Shown here in pieces: positions 49,620-58,537 of a stretch of DNA of 64,000 nt. Below the pieces are notes generated by a model. The model searched no databases. It was given only the letters and a program-made list of their open reading frames with translations, and had not been told where the DNA came from. The position numbers and the translations under genes are program-made. Source of the stretch: Albibacterium bauzanense (GTDB lineage Bacteria > Bacteroidota > Bacteroidia > Sphingobacteriales > Sphingobacteriaceae); the NCBI RefSeq assembly GCF_004339765.1, contig NZ_SMGO01000002.1:1028001-1092000 (forward strand), read 5' to 3'. The number at the start of each line of letters is the position of its first letter. Positions within the stretch are counted from its first letter, which is position 1.

Positions 49620-51488
49620 CTACCAACGTTTCTTTGATTCGCTTTTGCTTCTTCCTGAGAAGTCACGAAATCCTGAATCTTGTTTTTCACGAGGGCGACG
49701 GCTGCTGCTATCATTTGAACCAGAACCACCTCTGTATCCACCGTTGCCTCCACTACCATTGCCACCTCCAGTACGAGGTCTTGAATGATGCGAAGAGCTG
49801 CTACGATTACGACTGCCATTGCTGCTACCGCCACTTCTACCACCAGATTCTCTTTGTCTGGCTCCTGCATTTTCAATTCGAACTTCACGTCCGTTGAACT
49901 CTACAGTTTTAAATCCGGCATACACTTTTTCAACTAAGTCATTTTCTACTTCAAAGAAAGAGAAAACACCCTTTAAATCAATTTTTCCAATTGATTTTCC
50001 GCTAATTTGAGTGCTGTTGCAAATAAAGCCTAGAAGATCACCTCTGTTGAATTCATCAACTGAACCAACATTTATGAATAACCTTGTAAATCCAGCCTCA
50101 GTTTCGTCACGTCTAGAACGATCAGGTCTTCCATTACGTTCATTAACATTGATATTGTTTGTATCTACGTTTAAGTCTTTCGAATTTTTATAGTATTCTA
50201 AAAAGCGATTAAACTCAACAGAAGCAAATTTCTTAATCAATTCCTCTTTGCTTAATTCACCGAACTCTTGCATAATGCGTGGCATATAAGGAGCAATTTG
50301 TTCCTCATTTACTGTAACGTTATGAAGTTTGTTGATCATTCCGAATAATTGTTTTTCAACAACATCGAAACCACTAGGAACTTCAGCTTTTACAAACTTT
50401 TTACCCAATGTGCGTTCTATCTGACGAATCTTACCTAACTCTTTCACGTTAATGATAGAAATAGAAACTCCAGATTTTCCTGCACGGGCAGTACGTCCGC
50501 TACGGTGAGTATAGCTTTCAAGCTCATCAGGTAAAGAGTAGTTAATTACGTGTGTTACGTCTTTAACATCGATTCCACGTGAAGCTACATCCGTTGCTAT
50601 TAATAACTGAATGCTTTTATCACGATATTGCTTCATAACTTTATCGCGTTGTTGTTGCGATAAATCACCGTGTAAAGCATTGGCATTATAACCATCTTTA
50701 ATCAGTGCTTCAGCGATATCTTGTGTTTCAATTTTTGTACGACAGAAAACAATCCCAAATATTCCAGGAGTGAAATCAATAATACGTTTAAAAGTTGCAA
50801 ATTTATCTGATGCGCGAACAACATAGTATTCGTGATTAATGTTTGCATTACCAGTATTTTCAGTACCCATGGTTAATTCCACAGGATCAGTCATATACTG
50901 TTTTGCTATTCTGCGCACTTCACGTGGCATGGTTGCAGAAAATAACCATGTTTTTTTGCTTTCGGGCGTGGTAGACAGGATATTATTAATATCCTCCTGA
51001 AAGCCCATGTTTAGCATTTCATCGGCCTCATCTAGCACAACGTATTTGATATGCGAAAAATCAATGGCATTACGGCCAAGGATATCAAGCATTCTTCCAG
51101 GTGTTGCAACAACAATTTGCACACCACGACGAATTTGACGTAGTTGATCGCTAATGCTTGCGCCGCCATAAACAGCAACAACATTAACATTGTTCAGATT
51201 CTTTGCGTATTTTTTCAAATCATTAGAGATCTGAAGACACAATTCACGTGTTGGGCATAATATTACTGCCTGTGGGTGTTTTTCTGAAAAGTCGAGTAAT
51301 TCTAACAAAGGCAAGCCAAAGGCTGCTGTTTTACCGGTTCCGGTTTGGGCTAATCCGACAAAGTCGTTGCTGCCTGCAAGTAAGACGGGAACGGACTGTT
51401 CCTGAATGGGAGTAGGTTTTTCAAAACCTAATTCTGTTAAGGCATTAACAATATCATGACGGATCCCCAGTTCAATAAATGGGTTCAT
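49620..51488 (-). CDS. DEAD-box RNA helicase with Gly/Ser/Arg-rich tail
   Basis: This ATP-dependent RNA helicase is of the DeaD/CsdA type. The motifs are complete: Q motif TPIQEQS, I AQTGTGKTA, II DEAD, III SAT, VI HRSGRTARAG. An accessory domain covers about 380-470, then a DbpA-like RNA-binding domain (about 480-550, TRLFINVGSVDEFNRGDL). The last 70 residues are a Gly/Ser/Arg-rich low-complexity tail, likely to bind RNA non-specifically. Such proteins act in ribosome assembly, RNA decay and cold response. A -7 box lies 40 bp upstream. Confidence 0.93.
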   Translation of the reverse strand: MNPFIELGIRHDIVNALTELGFEKPTPIQEQSVPVLLAGSNDFVGLAQTGTGKTAAFGLPLLELLDFSEKHPQAVILCPTRELCLQISNDLKKYAKNLNNVNVVAVYGGASISDQLRQIRRGVQIVVATPGRMLDILGRNAIDFSHIKYVVLDEADEMLNMGFQEDINNILSTTPESKKTWLFSATMPREVRRIAKQYMTDPVELTMGTENTGNANINHEYYVVRASDKFATFKRIIDFTPGIFGIVFCRTKIETQDIAEALIKDGYNANALHGDLSQQQRDKVMKQYRDKSIQLLIATDVASRGIDVKDVTHVINYSLPDELESYTHRSGRTARAGKSGVSISIINVKELGKIRQIERTLGKKFVKAEVPSGFDVVEKQLFGMINKLHNVTVNEEQIAPYMPRIMQEFGELSKEELIKKFASVEFNRFLEYYKNSKDLNVDTNNINVNERNGRPDRSRRDETEAGFTRLFINVGSVDEFNRGDLLGFICNSTQISGKSIGKIDLKGVFSFFEVENDLVEKVYAGFKTVEFNGREVRIENAGARQRESGGRSGGSSNGSRNRSSSSHHSRPRTGGGNGSGGNGGYRGGSGSNDSSSRRPREKQDSGFRDFSGRSKSESKKRW

Positions 51489-51528
51489 GATGTAATAAAT
51501 ACGATAGGCCTAATTGCCTAAGGCGGCG

Positions 51529-51536
51529 CAAAGATA
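51529..51536 (-). promoter_or_regulatory. -7 box TATCTTTG of the DEAD-box helicase gene
   Basis: On the minus strand TATCTTTG lies 40 bp before the ATG and fits TAnnTTTG. The predicted leader is about 36-38 nt. No clear -33 TTTG. Confidence 0.55.
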
Positions 51537-51596
51537 AGGTTAATTTTTTATAATTAAATATTAATTATATTTTTATTTATTTGCTTGTCACTCAGG

Positions 51597-52073
51597 CTAT
51601 CCACGTAGTCTATCTACAGATTTGATTAGTTTTTCATCATTGCGTATTCCTTTTGCGGCTAAAAAAAGAAAAACTATATCCAATGGAGCTAAAAGAGCAC
51701 CTATTCCAATGTTCTCTAATGCTAAAGTTTTATTTAGTTCTAAAACAGCATTGTTAGAAGAAATATAGAACCAAATAGCTAAAAGAATTACAAGAAAAAT
51801 ATTCAGATAGGTTATCTGAAGTTGTTTTTTTCGGTTTTTATAATTGAAAATGGTTGCAAGTGGTACTAAAGCTAATACTACGGTTACAATAGTTTGTAAA
51901 ATAAACGATTTTACTTGTACAACGCCCTCTGAAACACCTTGATAGATTCCGGTAATTTTTATTCCCATTGCTGTTCCGAAATTATCGAAATATTGCAAAT
52001 AGGGAAATAAGAATAATAAAAAAAGTGTTAAGCTGGCAAGTAATAGCCAAACTGTTTGAATTCGTTGTATCAT
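51597..52073 (-). CDS. DUF4293 family membrane protein
   Basis: This 158-residue protein has four predicted membrane helices (about 7-27, 50-70, 78-100, 118-138) and the N-terminal MIQRIQTVWLLLASL typical of DUF4293, a Bacteroidetes family of unknown function. The loop YKNRKKQLQITYLNIF is basic and probably cytoplasmic. It is divergent from truA. Confidence 0.85.
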   Translation of the reverse strand: MIQRIQTVWLLLASLTLFLLFLFPYLQYFDNFGTAMGIKITGIYQGVSEGVVQVKSFILQTIVTVVLALVPLATIFNYKNRKKQLQITYLNIFLVILLAIWFYISSNNAVLELNKTLALENIGIGALLAPLDIVFLFLAAKGIRNDEKLIKSVDRLRG

Positions 52074-52090
52074 CCTATATTAATTTTTAA

Positions 52091-52098
52091 CAAATATA
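52091..52098 (-). promoter_or_regulatory. -7 box TATATTTG of the DUF4293 gene
   Basis: On the minus strand TATATTTG is 17 bp before the ATG. It lies only 19 bp from the truA -7 box on the other strand, where the truA -33 element would be expected, so the two promoters probably overlap. Confidence 0.6.
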
Positions 52099-52117
52099 CA
52101 TAAATCCCCTAATTCCT

Positions 52118-52125
52118 TATCTTTG
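52118..52125 (+). promoter_or_regulatory. -7 box TATCTTTG abutting the truA start
   Basis: TATCTTTG-CTTTA-GTG: the box ends 5 nt before the GTG start of truA, so the mRNA would be nearly leaderless. Confidence 0.6.
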
Positions 52126-52130
52126 CTTTA

Positions 52131-52913
52131 GTGGGAAATGCAATTCAACGATATTTTATCGAATTAATATTTAATGGCACTGGTTATCATGGCTGGCAAA
52201 TACAGACTAATGCAATCACTGTTCAGTCTGTGGTTGATGATGCTTTAAGTATGATCTTGCGGCAAGAAATCAGAACGCTTGGTTGTGGCCGCACTGATAC
52301 AGGAGTCCATGCTAAACAACTTTATGCACATTTCGACTGTCCTCAAGCAAATGTAGAAAGGCAGTCAGCTACCATCGTAAAGAGTTTAAATGCGGTTCTG
52401 CCTAATGATATTGCTGTTAAGAGAATATTTCAGGTTCCGAATGACTTTCATGCTCGCTTCAGTGCTATATCAAGAAGTTACGAGTATTATATACATTTTG
52501 AAAAAGACCCCTTTCTTGATGGGCTGTCTTGGCAATTGAGAGATAAGCCAGATATTATTGAGATGAATAAAGCTGCAAAAATCATGATGGAGTACCAAGA
52601 TTTTAGTTGCTTTAGTAAAACACATACTCAGGTTCTTACCAATAACTGCGAGATCTATAACGCAGAATGGAAATGGATTAATGATGGTCGCCTGGTATTT
52701 AACATTTCTGCTAATCGCTTTTTGCGAAACATGGTGCGTGCCATTGTGGGTACATTAATTGAAATTGGTAATGGAAGGAATGCAGTAGAATCCATTCGTT
52801 CCATCATAGAGAGTAAAGATCGTTCAGTGGCAGGAACATCTGTTCCTGCTTGTGGCTTATATTTAAGTGAAGTTGTATACCCTGATTTAAAAATGAAATA
52901 TGAGCCAAAATAA
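52131..52913 (+). CDS. truA: tRNA pseudouridine(38-40) synthase
   Basis: TruA makes pseudouridine in the anticodon stem-loop of tRNAs. The catalytic Asp lies in GCGRTDTGVHAKQLYAHFD (about 47-65); RRYEY-like SRSYEYYIHF and ANRFLRNMVRAIVGTLIEIG follow. Length 260 aa is normal. The start is GTG; no in-frame ATG is near. The next gene begins inside its last 14 bp. Confidence 0.95.
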   Translation: MGNAIQRYFIELIFNGTGYHGWQIQTNAITVQSVVDDALSMILRQEIRTLGCGRTDTGVHAKQLYAHFDCPQANVERQSATIVKSLNAVLPNDIAVKRIFQVPNDFHARFSAISRSYEYYIHFEKDPFLDGLSWQLRDKPDIIEMNKAAKIMMEYQDFSCFSKTHTQVLTNNCEIYNAEWKWINDGRLVFNISANRFLRNMVRAIVGTLIEIGNGRNAVESIRSIIESKDRSVAGTSVPACGLYLSEVVYPDLKMKYEPK

Positions 52914-54663
52914 ATCATCAGATAGTTCATACGATATACAATTATTGCGAAGGGTATTGGTTTATATGAAACCATATCGTAGAGCTTTTGTATGGTCAAT
53001 TATTCTAACCATAACAATGGCCGCAACAGCACCATTAATGCCGGTGCTTATTGAGTACACACTTGATAATTATATCTTAAAAGGAGATACAAGTGGCTTG
53101 AGTATGATGGCATTGTTGATGCTGGTCTTTTTAGTGTTAGACACTGTGGTCCGTTATTTTCAAACCTTATATACAAACATTTTAGGGCAATCTGTAATTC
53201 GTGATTTAAGAAGCGATGTGTTTGACCATATTACTCACTTGCGTTTAAAATACTTCGATAGAACACCCATTGGTCGACTTATTACCCGAACTGTTTCAGA
53301 TCTGGAAACCATATCTGATATCTTTTCACAAGGAATTATTCAAATCGTTGGAGATATCCTGCAATTGGTAGTCATTATGGGCGTCATGTTCTATACAGAT
53401 TGGCGTTTAACATTAATCGTGCTTTCTTTGATGCCAATAATGTTAATTGCTACTTATTTCTTCAAAAGAGCAATGAGGTCTTCTTTTCAAGATGTACGTA
53501 CTTGGGTATCCCGTCTCAATACCTTTCTTCAAGAGCATATTTCAGGAGTTAGTGTTATTCAATATTTTGCTCGTGAGAAGCAAGAATACAATAAATTTAT
53601 TGGCATCAATGCTCAGCATCGAAATGCACACATTCGCTCCAATTGGTATTTCTCTATCTTTTATCCGGTTATAGAAATTATCATGGCAATTGCATTAGGA
53701 CTTGTGGTTTGGTATGGTAGCAGGTCAGCATTAGAAGGGCATACAACCTTGGGTGTTGTGGTCGCTTTTATCATGTATATTAATATGATATTTAGGCCAT
53801 TACGAGAACTTGTTGATAAGTTTAATACCTTGCAAATGGGGATAATTGGTGCTGAACGGATATTCTCTGTATTGGATACTGATGAAAAGACCCAAAACAA
53901 CGGTACTTTAAAGCCTGCAAAATTAGATGGAAAGATAGATTTTGAAAATGTTTGGTTTGCGTATGATGATGAAAATTGGGTATTGAAAAATATTTCTTTT
54001 ACATTGGAGGCCGGACAAACTTTAGCACTCGTAGGAGCTACCGGAGCAGGTAAATCGTCTATAATTAATCTTCTGAGTAGATTTTATGAAATTAATAAAG
54101 GAGTCATAAAAATCGATGGAGTGGATGTCCGTGAGTTTGATTTGAATTACCTGCGCAAAAGCATTGCAGTAGTTCATCAAGATGTATTCTTGTTTTCAGA
54201 TAGTATTACCAATAATATTAATTTATTAGATACTGAGATTACAATCGAACAGATAGAATCGGCAGCTAAATCAGTAGGTGCTGATACCTTTGTTGATCAA
54301 TTACCTGGCAGATATGATTATCAGGTACAAGAAAGAGGAGCTACCCTTTCTTCCGGACAGGCTCAGATGATCTCTTTTATTAGAGCCTTGGTACACGAAC
54401 CTAAAATTCTTGTTCTCGATGAAGCAACCTCTTCTGTTGATACGGAGACTGAAGAACTAATACAAAAGGCGATTGAAAAATTAATGGAAAATCGGAGTGC
54501 CATCGTAATTGCCCACAGACTTTCAACGATTCAAAAGGCCGATAAAATAATTGTGCTTGATAAGGGTGAGATAAAAGAGATAGGCAGTCATCAAGAGCTA
54601 TTAAAGATGAACGGCTACTATAAACGGCTATACGATCTCCAATTCAACTCAGTAGGTATTTAA
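52900..54663 (+). CDS. ABC exporter, ATPase-permease fusion (MsbA-like)
   Basis: This is a half-size type IV ABC exporter: six membrane helices (about 30-320) fused to an ATPase domain (about 345-585). The Walker A is GATGAGKSS, the Q-loop VHQDVFLF, the signature LSSGQAQ (a variant of LSGGQ), Walker B ILVLDEATSS and the H-loop AHRLST. It should work as a dimer. Lipid or drug export is plausible, as in MsbA/LmrA, but the substrate is unknown. It overlaps truA by 14 bp. Confidence 0.92.
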   Translation: MSQNKSSDSSYDIQLLRRVLVYMKPYRRAFVWSIILTITMAATAPLMPVLIEYTLDNYILKGDTSGLSMMALLMLVFLVLDTVVRYFQTLYTNILGQSVIRDLRSDVFDHITHLRLKYFDRTPIGRLITRTVSDLETISDIFSQGIIQIVGDILQLVVIMGVMFYTDWRLTLIVLSLMPIMLIATYFFKRAMRSSFQDVRTWVSRLNTFLQEHISGVSVIQYFAREKQEYNKFIGINAQHRNAHIRSNWYFSIFYPVIEIIMAIALGLVVWYGSRSALEGHTTLGVVVAFIMYINMIFRPLRELVDKFNTLQMGIIGAERIFSVLDTDEKTQNNGTLKPAKLDGKIDFENVWFAYDDENWVLKNISFTLEAGQTLALVGATGAGKSSIINLLSRFYEINKGVIKIDGVDVREFDLNYLRKSIAVVHQDVFLFSDSITNNINLLDTEITIEQIESAAKSVGADTFVDQLPGRYDYQVQERGATLSSGQAQMISFIRALVHEPKILVLDEATSSVDTETEELIQKAIEKLMENRSAIVIAHRLSTIQKADKIIVLDKGEIKEIGSHQELLKMNGYYKRLYDLQFNSVGI

Positions 54664-54700
54664 AAGGTTTTCTTAGAAATCGATAATCCTTTAGATTATA

Positions 54701-54732
54701 TTTGATACTCTCTGTGCTATTCGTTACTTTTG
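54701..54732 (+). promoter_or_regulatory. Promoter of sucD
   Basis: TTTG (54701-54704) and TACTTTTG (54725-54732) are 20 bp apart, a perfect fit to the Bacteroidetes consensus. The predicted leader is about 16 nt. Confidence 0.85.
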
Positions 54733-54751
54733 CGGAACAAAAAAATAGCCC

Positions 54752-55633
54752 ATGAGTGTACTTGTAAACAAAGATTCAAAAGTTATCGTTCAAGGTTTTA
54801 CCGGCAACGAAGGCACCTATCATGCATCACAAATGATTGAGTATGGAACTCAGGTTGTAGGTGGTGTAACACCTGGAAAAGGTGGTCAAACACATTTAGA
54901 TCGACCTGTATTCAATACTGTTCAAGATGCTGTTGATAAAACAGGAGCCAATGTATCCATTATATTCGTTCCCCCTGCTTTTGCTGCCGATGCAATTATG
55001 GAAGCTGCAAGCGCAGGTATAGCAGTAATTGTTTGTATTACAGAGGGCATCCCAACAAAGGATATGATTCAAGTAAAATCATACTTAAGTGATAAAAATT
55101 CTCGCCTGATCGGACCAAACTGCCCGGGAGTTATAACTGCTGATGAAGCTAAGATTGGTATTATGCCAGGCTTTATATTCAGAAAAGGAAAAGTTGGTGT
55201 AGTTTCTAAATCAGGAACTTTAACATATGAAGCCGTTGATCAAACCGTAAAAGCTGGATTAGGTATTAGCACAGCTATAGGAATTGGTGGCGATCCAATC
55301 ATAGGTACTACTACAAAAGAAGCTGTAGAACTGCTTATGAACGATCCTGAAACCGAAGGTATTATTATGATCGGTGAAATTGGTGGAGGCATGGAAGCCG
55401 AAGCTGCTAAATGGATTCAAGCAAATGGAACAAAACCAGTTGTAGGATTTATTGCCGGCCAAACAGCTCCTGCCGGACGTCGTATGGGACATGCCGGTGC
55501 AATCGTAGGAGGTGCTGATGATACAGCAGCAGCAAAAATGAAAATCATGCGTGAGTGTGGTATTCGCGTTGTTGAATCTCCTGCAGAAATTGGAAAGGCA
55601 ATGGCTGAAGAACTAAGCAAACTTGTGAAATAA
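54752..55633 (+). CDS. sucD: Succinyl-CoA ligase (ADP-forming), alpha subunit
   Basis: SucD is the CoA-binding, phosphohistidine-carrying subunit of the TCA-cycle enzyme that makes ATP or GTP from succinyl-CoA. The CoA-binding domain begins [18 protein letters not shown] (about 12-29), PNCPGVI follows near 125, and the active-site His is in [13 protein letters not shown] (near 249). Length 293 aa is normal. The beta subunit gene (sucC) is not adjacent; in many bacteria it is, in Bacteroidetes often not. Confidence 0.96.
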   Translation: MSVLVNKDSKVIVQGFTGNEGTYHASQMIEYGTQVVGGVTPGKGGQTHLDRPVFNTVQDAVDKTGANVSIIFVPPAFAADAIMEAASAGIAVIVCITEGIPTKDMIQVKSYLSDKNSRLIGPNCPGVITADEAKIGIMPGFIFRKGKVGVVSKSGTLTYEAVDQTVKAGLGISTAIGIGGDPIIGTTTKEAVELLMNDPETEGIIMIGEIGGGMEAEAAKWIQANGTKPVVGFIAGQTAPAGRRMGHAGAIVGGADDTAAAKMKIMRECGIRVVESPAEIGKAMAEELSKLVK

Positions 55634-55653
55634 GTTACAATATTTTTACAATA

Positions 55654-55689
55654 AAAAATGCCTGATGAATAATAACGTCAGGCATTTTT
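55654..55689 (+). terminator. Terminator after sucD
   Basis: A 14-bp stem (55654-55667 with 55676-55689, one G-U pair) with core TGCCTGA and an 8-nt loop ends in TTTTT. Confidence 0.92.
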
Positions 55690-55725
55690 CGTACATTGTA
55701 TAGTCATTTCTTTAAAGCTAATAAA

Positions 55726-56238
55726 ATGAAACGTTTAATTCAATTAGGTTTAGTAGGCATAAGTTTCTTCTTTATTATCAGTGCATGTGGCTATACAAAT
55801 GCCAAGGTTGCGCCAAGTGAAGAAACGAGTGAAAGTTTAACAACATATAATACTACGAAAATGGATACTACCCATTACAATAAATTAACAGCAGAAGAAA
55901 AATATGTAATTCTTCAAAAAGGTACAGAACGCCCTTTTACAGGTGATCTATTAGAAAATACTGCTAAAGGAACTTATACATGTAAACAGTGTAATGCACC
56001 ATTATATAGATCCGAAGACAAATTTGAAAGTGAATGCGGATGGCCAAGTTTTGACGATGAAATAGCAGGTGCAGTAACACATATACCTGATGCAGATGGT
56101 GTACGTACTGAGATTGTATGTACAAAATGCGGCGGTCATCTAGGGCACGTATTTATTGGAGAGCATTTTACCGATAAAAATACACGCCATTGTGTAAATT
56201 CAGTTTCTATGAACTTTGTACCCGATGCAGTTATGTAA
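55726..56238 (+). CDS. msrB: Peptide-methionine (R)-S-oxide reductase, lipoprotein form
   Basis: MsrB reduces methionine-R-sulfoxide in oxidised proteins. From ATG 55726 (170 aa) the first 20 residues form a lipoprotein signal with IISAC, lipidated Cys21, so the enzyme should sit in the cell envelope. Zinc cysteines are C86/C89 (CKQC) and C132/C135 (CTKC); the catalytic Cys156 is in RHCVNSVSMNF. Cys104 in ECGWPSFD may be the resolving Cys. The upstream in-frame start at 55696 would spoil the signal peptide. How it is re-reduced outside the cytoplasm is not visible here. Confidence 0.92.
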   Translation: MKRLIQLGLVGISFFFIISACGYTNAKVAPSEETSESLTTYNTTKMDTTHYNKLTAEEKYVILQKGTERPFTGDLLENTAKGTYTCKQCNAPLYRSEDKFESECGWPSFDDEIAGAVTHIPDADGVRTEIVCTKCGGHLGHVFIGEHFTDKNTRHCVNSVSMNFVPDAVM

Positions 56239-56254
56239 AATACATTTTACATAA
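56231..56254 (+). repeat. Inverted repeat over the msrB stop codon
   Basis: TTATGTAAAAT-AC-ATTTTACATAA: 11-bp arms with a 2-nt centre, spanning the msrB TAA. It could form a 3'-end hairpin in front of the stronger terminator at 56277. Confidence 0.5.
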
Positions 56255-56276
56255 AGACATACATCTTATCTATTTT

Positions 56277-56327
56277 AAAGAATTCCGTACTTTTAGAAAT
56301 CTATAAAGTACGGAATTCTTTTTTTTA
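56277..56327 (+). terminator. Terminator after msrB
   Basis: A perfect 17-bp stem (56277-56293 with 56305-56321), core GAATTCCGTAC, an 11-nt loop, followed by a run of T. Confidence 0.92.
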
Positions 56328-56366
56328 ACGTTTTGTTTTAATATAAATGGATTAAATAATTTTGTT

Positions 56367-58487
56367 TTGAGAAATACACTCCTCTGTTTTATAATAAGTC
56401 TCTTCGTCATTAATAGCTCTTTTGCTCAAGAAAAACTAACATCATTCGTTAATCCATTAATTGGAACCGATGGACAAGGGTACACCTTTCCCGGAGCAGC
56501 AGTGCCTTTCGGGATGGTACAGTTAAGTCCAGATAATGGACAAGCTACCGGCTCTCCAAGCGGTTATCGTTATAATAGTACTGAAATTGTTGGATTCAGC
56601 CATATGCATTTAAGCGGTTCTAATATCAGTGATTGGCTTGATGTCTCTGTGATGCCTTTAATTAATCCATTAAAAGATCAAGATACTACTTTTAAAGCGG
56701 CAAGCTTTTCTCATCAAAATGAACAAGCTTCACCTGGCTATTATGCAGTCGAATTGGATAATGGGATTCAGGTAGAATTAACAGCAACAGAGCGTGTCGG
56801 TTATCATCGTTATACTTTCCCAGCACAGTCTGATCCTTCTATCCGTTTCGACCTGGCCTTTCATCAAGAACCTGATATACCAACCGAAACACTCATTAAA
56901 AAAGTGAACGATTCAACACTTGTTGGTTATCGCTACTCCAAGGGTTGGGCAAATACGCAACGGGTGTATTTTGCGGCAAAAACCTCTGAACCTGTAAAGG
57001 AGTTTTTCCTAAAGAGTGAAATAAATGTAGAGGTAGGTACCATCAATATTGGATTAGAGTCAAAAGAAGAAGGAGAAGGAGTTGTTTCCCAGCTAATCTT
57101 CGATCATGCCGACATGCCAAAAACTATTGAATTAAAGGTGGCACTTTCTATGACCAGTATGGATAAAGCGTTGCTTGCTTTAAATGAAATACCCGGATGG
57201 AATTTCGACGCAATAAAAGATCAGGCAGATTTAAAATGGGAGAGAGAACTTGAAAAAGTAAAAATAACAAGTAGTAATCCGCAGTTAAAACACATTTTTT
57301 ATACAGCTTTCTATCATACTGCGCTTGCTCCAACTTTGTATTCAGATGCAGATGGTGAGTACAAAAATGCTAAGGATGAAACTCATCGCATGGCAAACGG
57401 AGAAATGAGATATACATCTTTTCCACTAGAAGATACTTATAGTGCTTTAAATCCATTGTTTACAATCACGCAGCCAACACGCTATACTGCTATGTTAAAT
57501 AGCCTCCTGGCCTTCTATAATGAAAACGGATCTTTGCCTGTTTGGGATTTGAGTACAGCAGAAGTTGATACAACTGGAATCTTTCCTGCCATACCAATAT
57601 TAAGTGATGCAATCCTTAAAGATTGGCCAGGCATAAATGCAGAAAAAGCTTATTCTGCTATGCGAGAAAGTGCATTTCAAGAAAGAGACACTCTTAAATT
57701 TGCTCTACAATATGCTTATTATGATTGGTGCATAGCAACTGTTGCAAAGAAATTAGGAAAACTAAATGATTATGCAATTTTCTCTGAAAGGGCATTAGCC
57801 TATAAGAACGGAAATGCATGGCGAAATTCATTCTTTGTACCTCACGATATCCGCGGACTTGAATCCCTTTATGCAAAAGGAGCTCTGGAGTCTAAACTTG
57901 ATTCTTTGTTCTCAATTAGTTCTCCAACAGAAATCCAGGGTAAAGCTGTTTATTATACTCCTTTTATTTATAGTTATTTGGGTAAACCCTGGAAAACTCA
58001 GAATCAAGTGCGTCAGCTTTTTGATTCAATATATCAGGATAAGCCAGATGGCTATTTAAATAGTTTAAGTTCGGCGCAGACCAATGCCTGGGCAATCTGG
58101 AATGCTATAGGACTTTATCCTGCCAATCCGGTTGGTGGAGATTATATGATTGGAAGTCCTTTAGTAGATGCAGCTACGTTACAATTAAAGGGAGGTGCAA
58201 AACTACAGATCGAAGTAATAAACAATAGTGCTGTAAACAAATATGTGCAATCTGTTAAGTTGAATGGCGTGATCTATAAGAAGAGTTATTTTTCTCATAA
58301 AGATCTTCTAAACGGTGGTAAAATAACATTTCAAATGGGTGCAGAGGCTAATCTTGAATGGGGATCGAATGAATCATGGTTACCAGTTTCTACTTCCCAA
58401 ACGGCGAATATTAATTCTTCTGAAGATGCTGACAAGAAAGATATTTTCACCGGTATTTCAGAGTTCTTTAAAAACCTTTTCAAGTAA
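56367..58487 (+). CDS. GH92 family glycosidase (alpha-mannosidase type)
   Basis: This is a secreted exo-alpha-mannosidase of glycoside hydrolase family 92, a calcium-dependent family that trims mannose from N-glycans and mannans. Family motifs are VNPLIGTDGQGYTFPGAAVPFGM (read from about 26 to 48), GYRYNSTEIVGFSHMHLSG and HTALAPTLYSDADGEYK. A signal peptide covers about 1-20, cut after SFAQ; the start is TTG. Length 706 aa is typical. There is no SusC/SusD pair nearby, so it is not in a classic polysaccharide-utilisation locus. Confidence 0.9.
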   Translation: MRNTLLCFIISLFVINSSFAQEKLTSFVNPLIGTDGQGYTFPGAAVPFGMVQLSPDNGQATGSPSGYRYNSTEIVGFSHMHLSGSNISDWLDVSVMPLINPLKDQDTTFKAASFSHQNEQASPGYYAVELDNGIQVELTATERVGYHRYTFPAQSDPSIRFDLAFHQEPDIPTETLIKKVNDSTLVGYRYSKGWANTQRVYFAAKTSEPVKEFFLKSEINVEVGTINIGLESKEEGEGVVSQLIFDHADMPKTIELKVALSMTSMDKALLALNEIPGWNFDAIKDQADLKWERELEKVKITSSNPQLKHIFYTAFYHTALAPTLYSDADGEYKNAKDETHRMANGEMRYTSFPLEDTYSALNPLFTITQPTRYTAMLNSLLAFYNENGSLPVWDLSTAEVDTTGIFPAIPILSDAILKDWPGINAEKAYSAMRESAFQERDTLKFALQYAYYDWCIATVAKKLGKLNDYAIFSERALAYKNGNAWRNSFFVPHDIRGLESLYAKGALESKLDSLFSISSPTEIQGKAVYYTPFIYSYLGKPWKTQNQVRQLFDSIYQDKPDGYLNSLSSAQTNAWAIWNAIGLYPANPVGGDYMIGSPLVDAATLQLKGGAKLQIEVINNSAVNKYVQSVKLNGVIYKKSYFSHKDLLNGGKITFQMGAEANLEWGSNESWLPVSTSQTANINSSEDADKKDIFTGISEFFKNLFK

Positions 58488-58537
58488 AAGTTTTCATTAT
58501 TTGCTAAGAAAGTAAAGCAACTGTTGTAGAGAAAGAA

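Noticed and set aside
49604-49888. Val/Ala-rich open frame over the helicase tail
   Set aside because: It is an alternative reading of the Gly/Ser/Arg repeat region of the helicase gene on the same strand.
56357-56364. TAATTTTG as promoter of the GH92 gene
   Set aside because: It ends 2 nt before the TTG start, so transcription would begin inside the signal-peptide codons; not listed as a feature.
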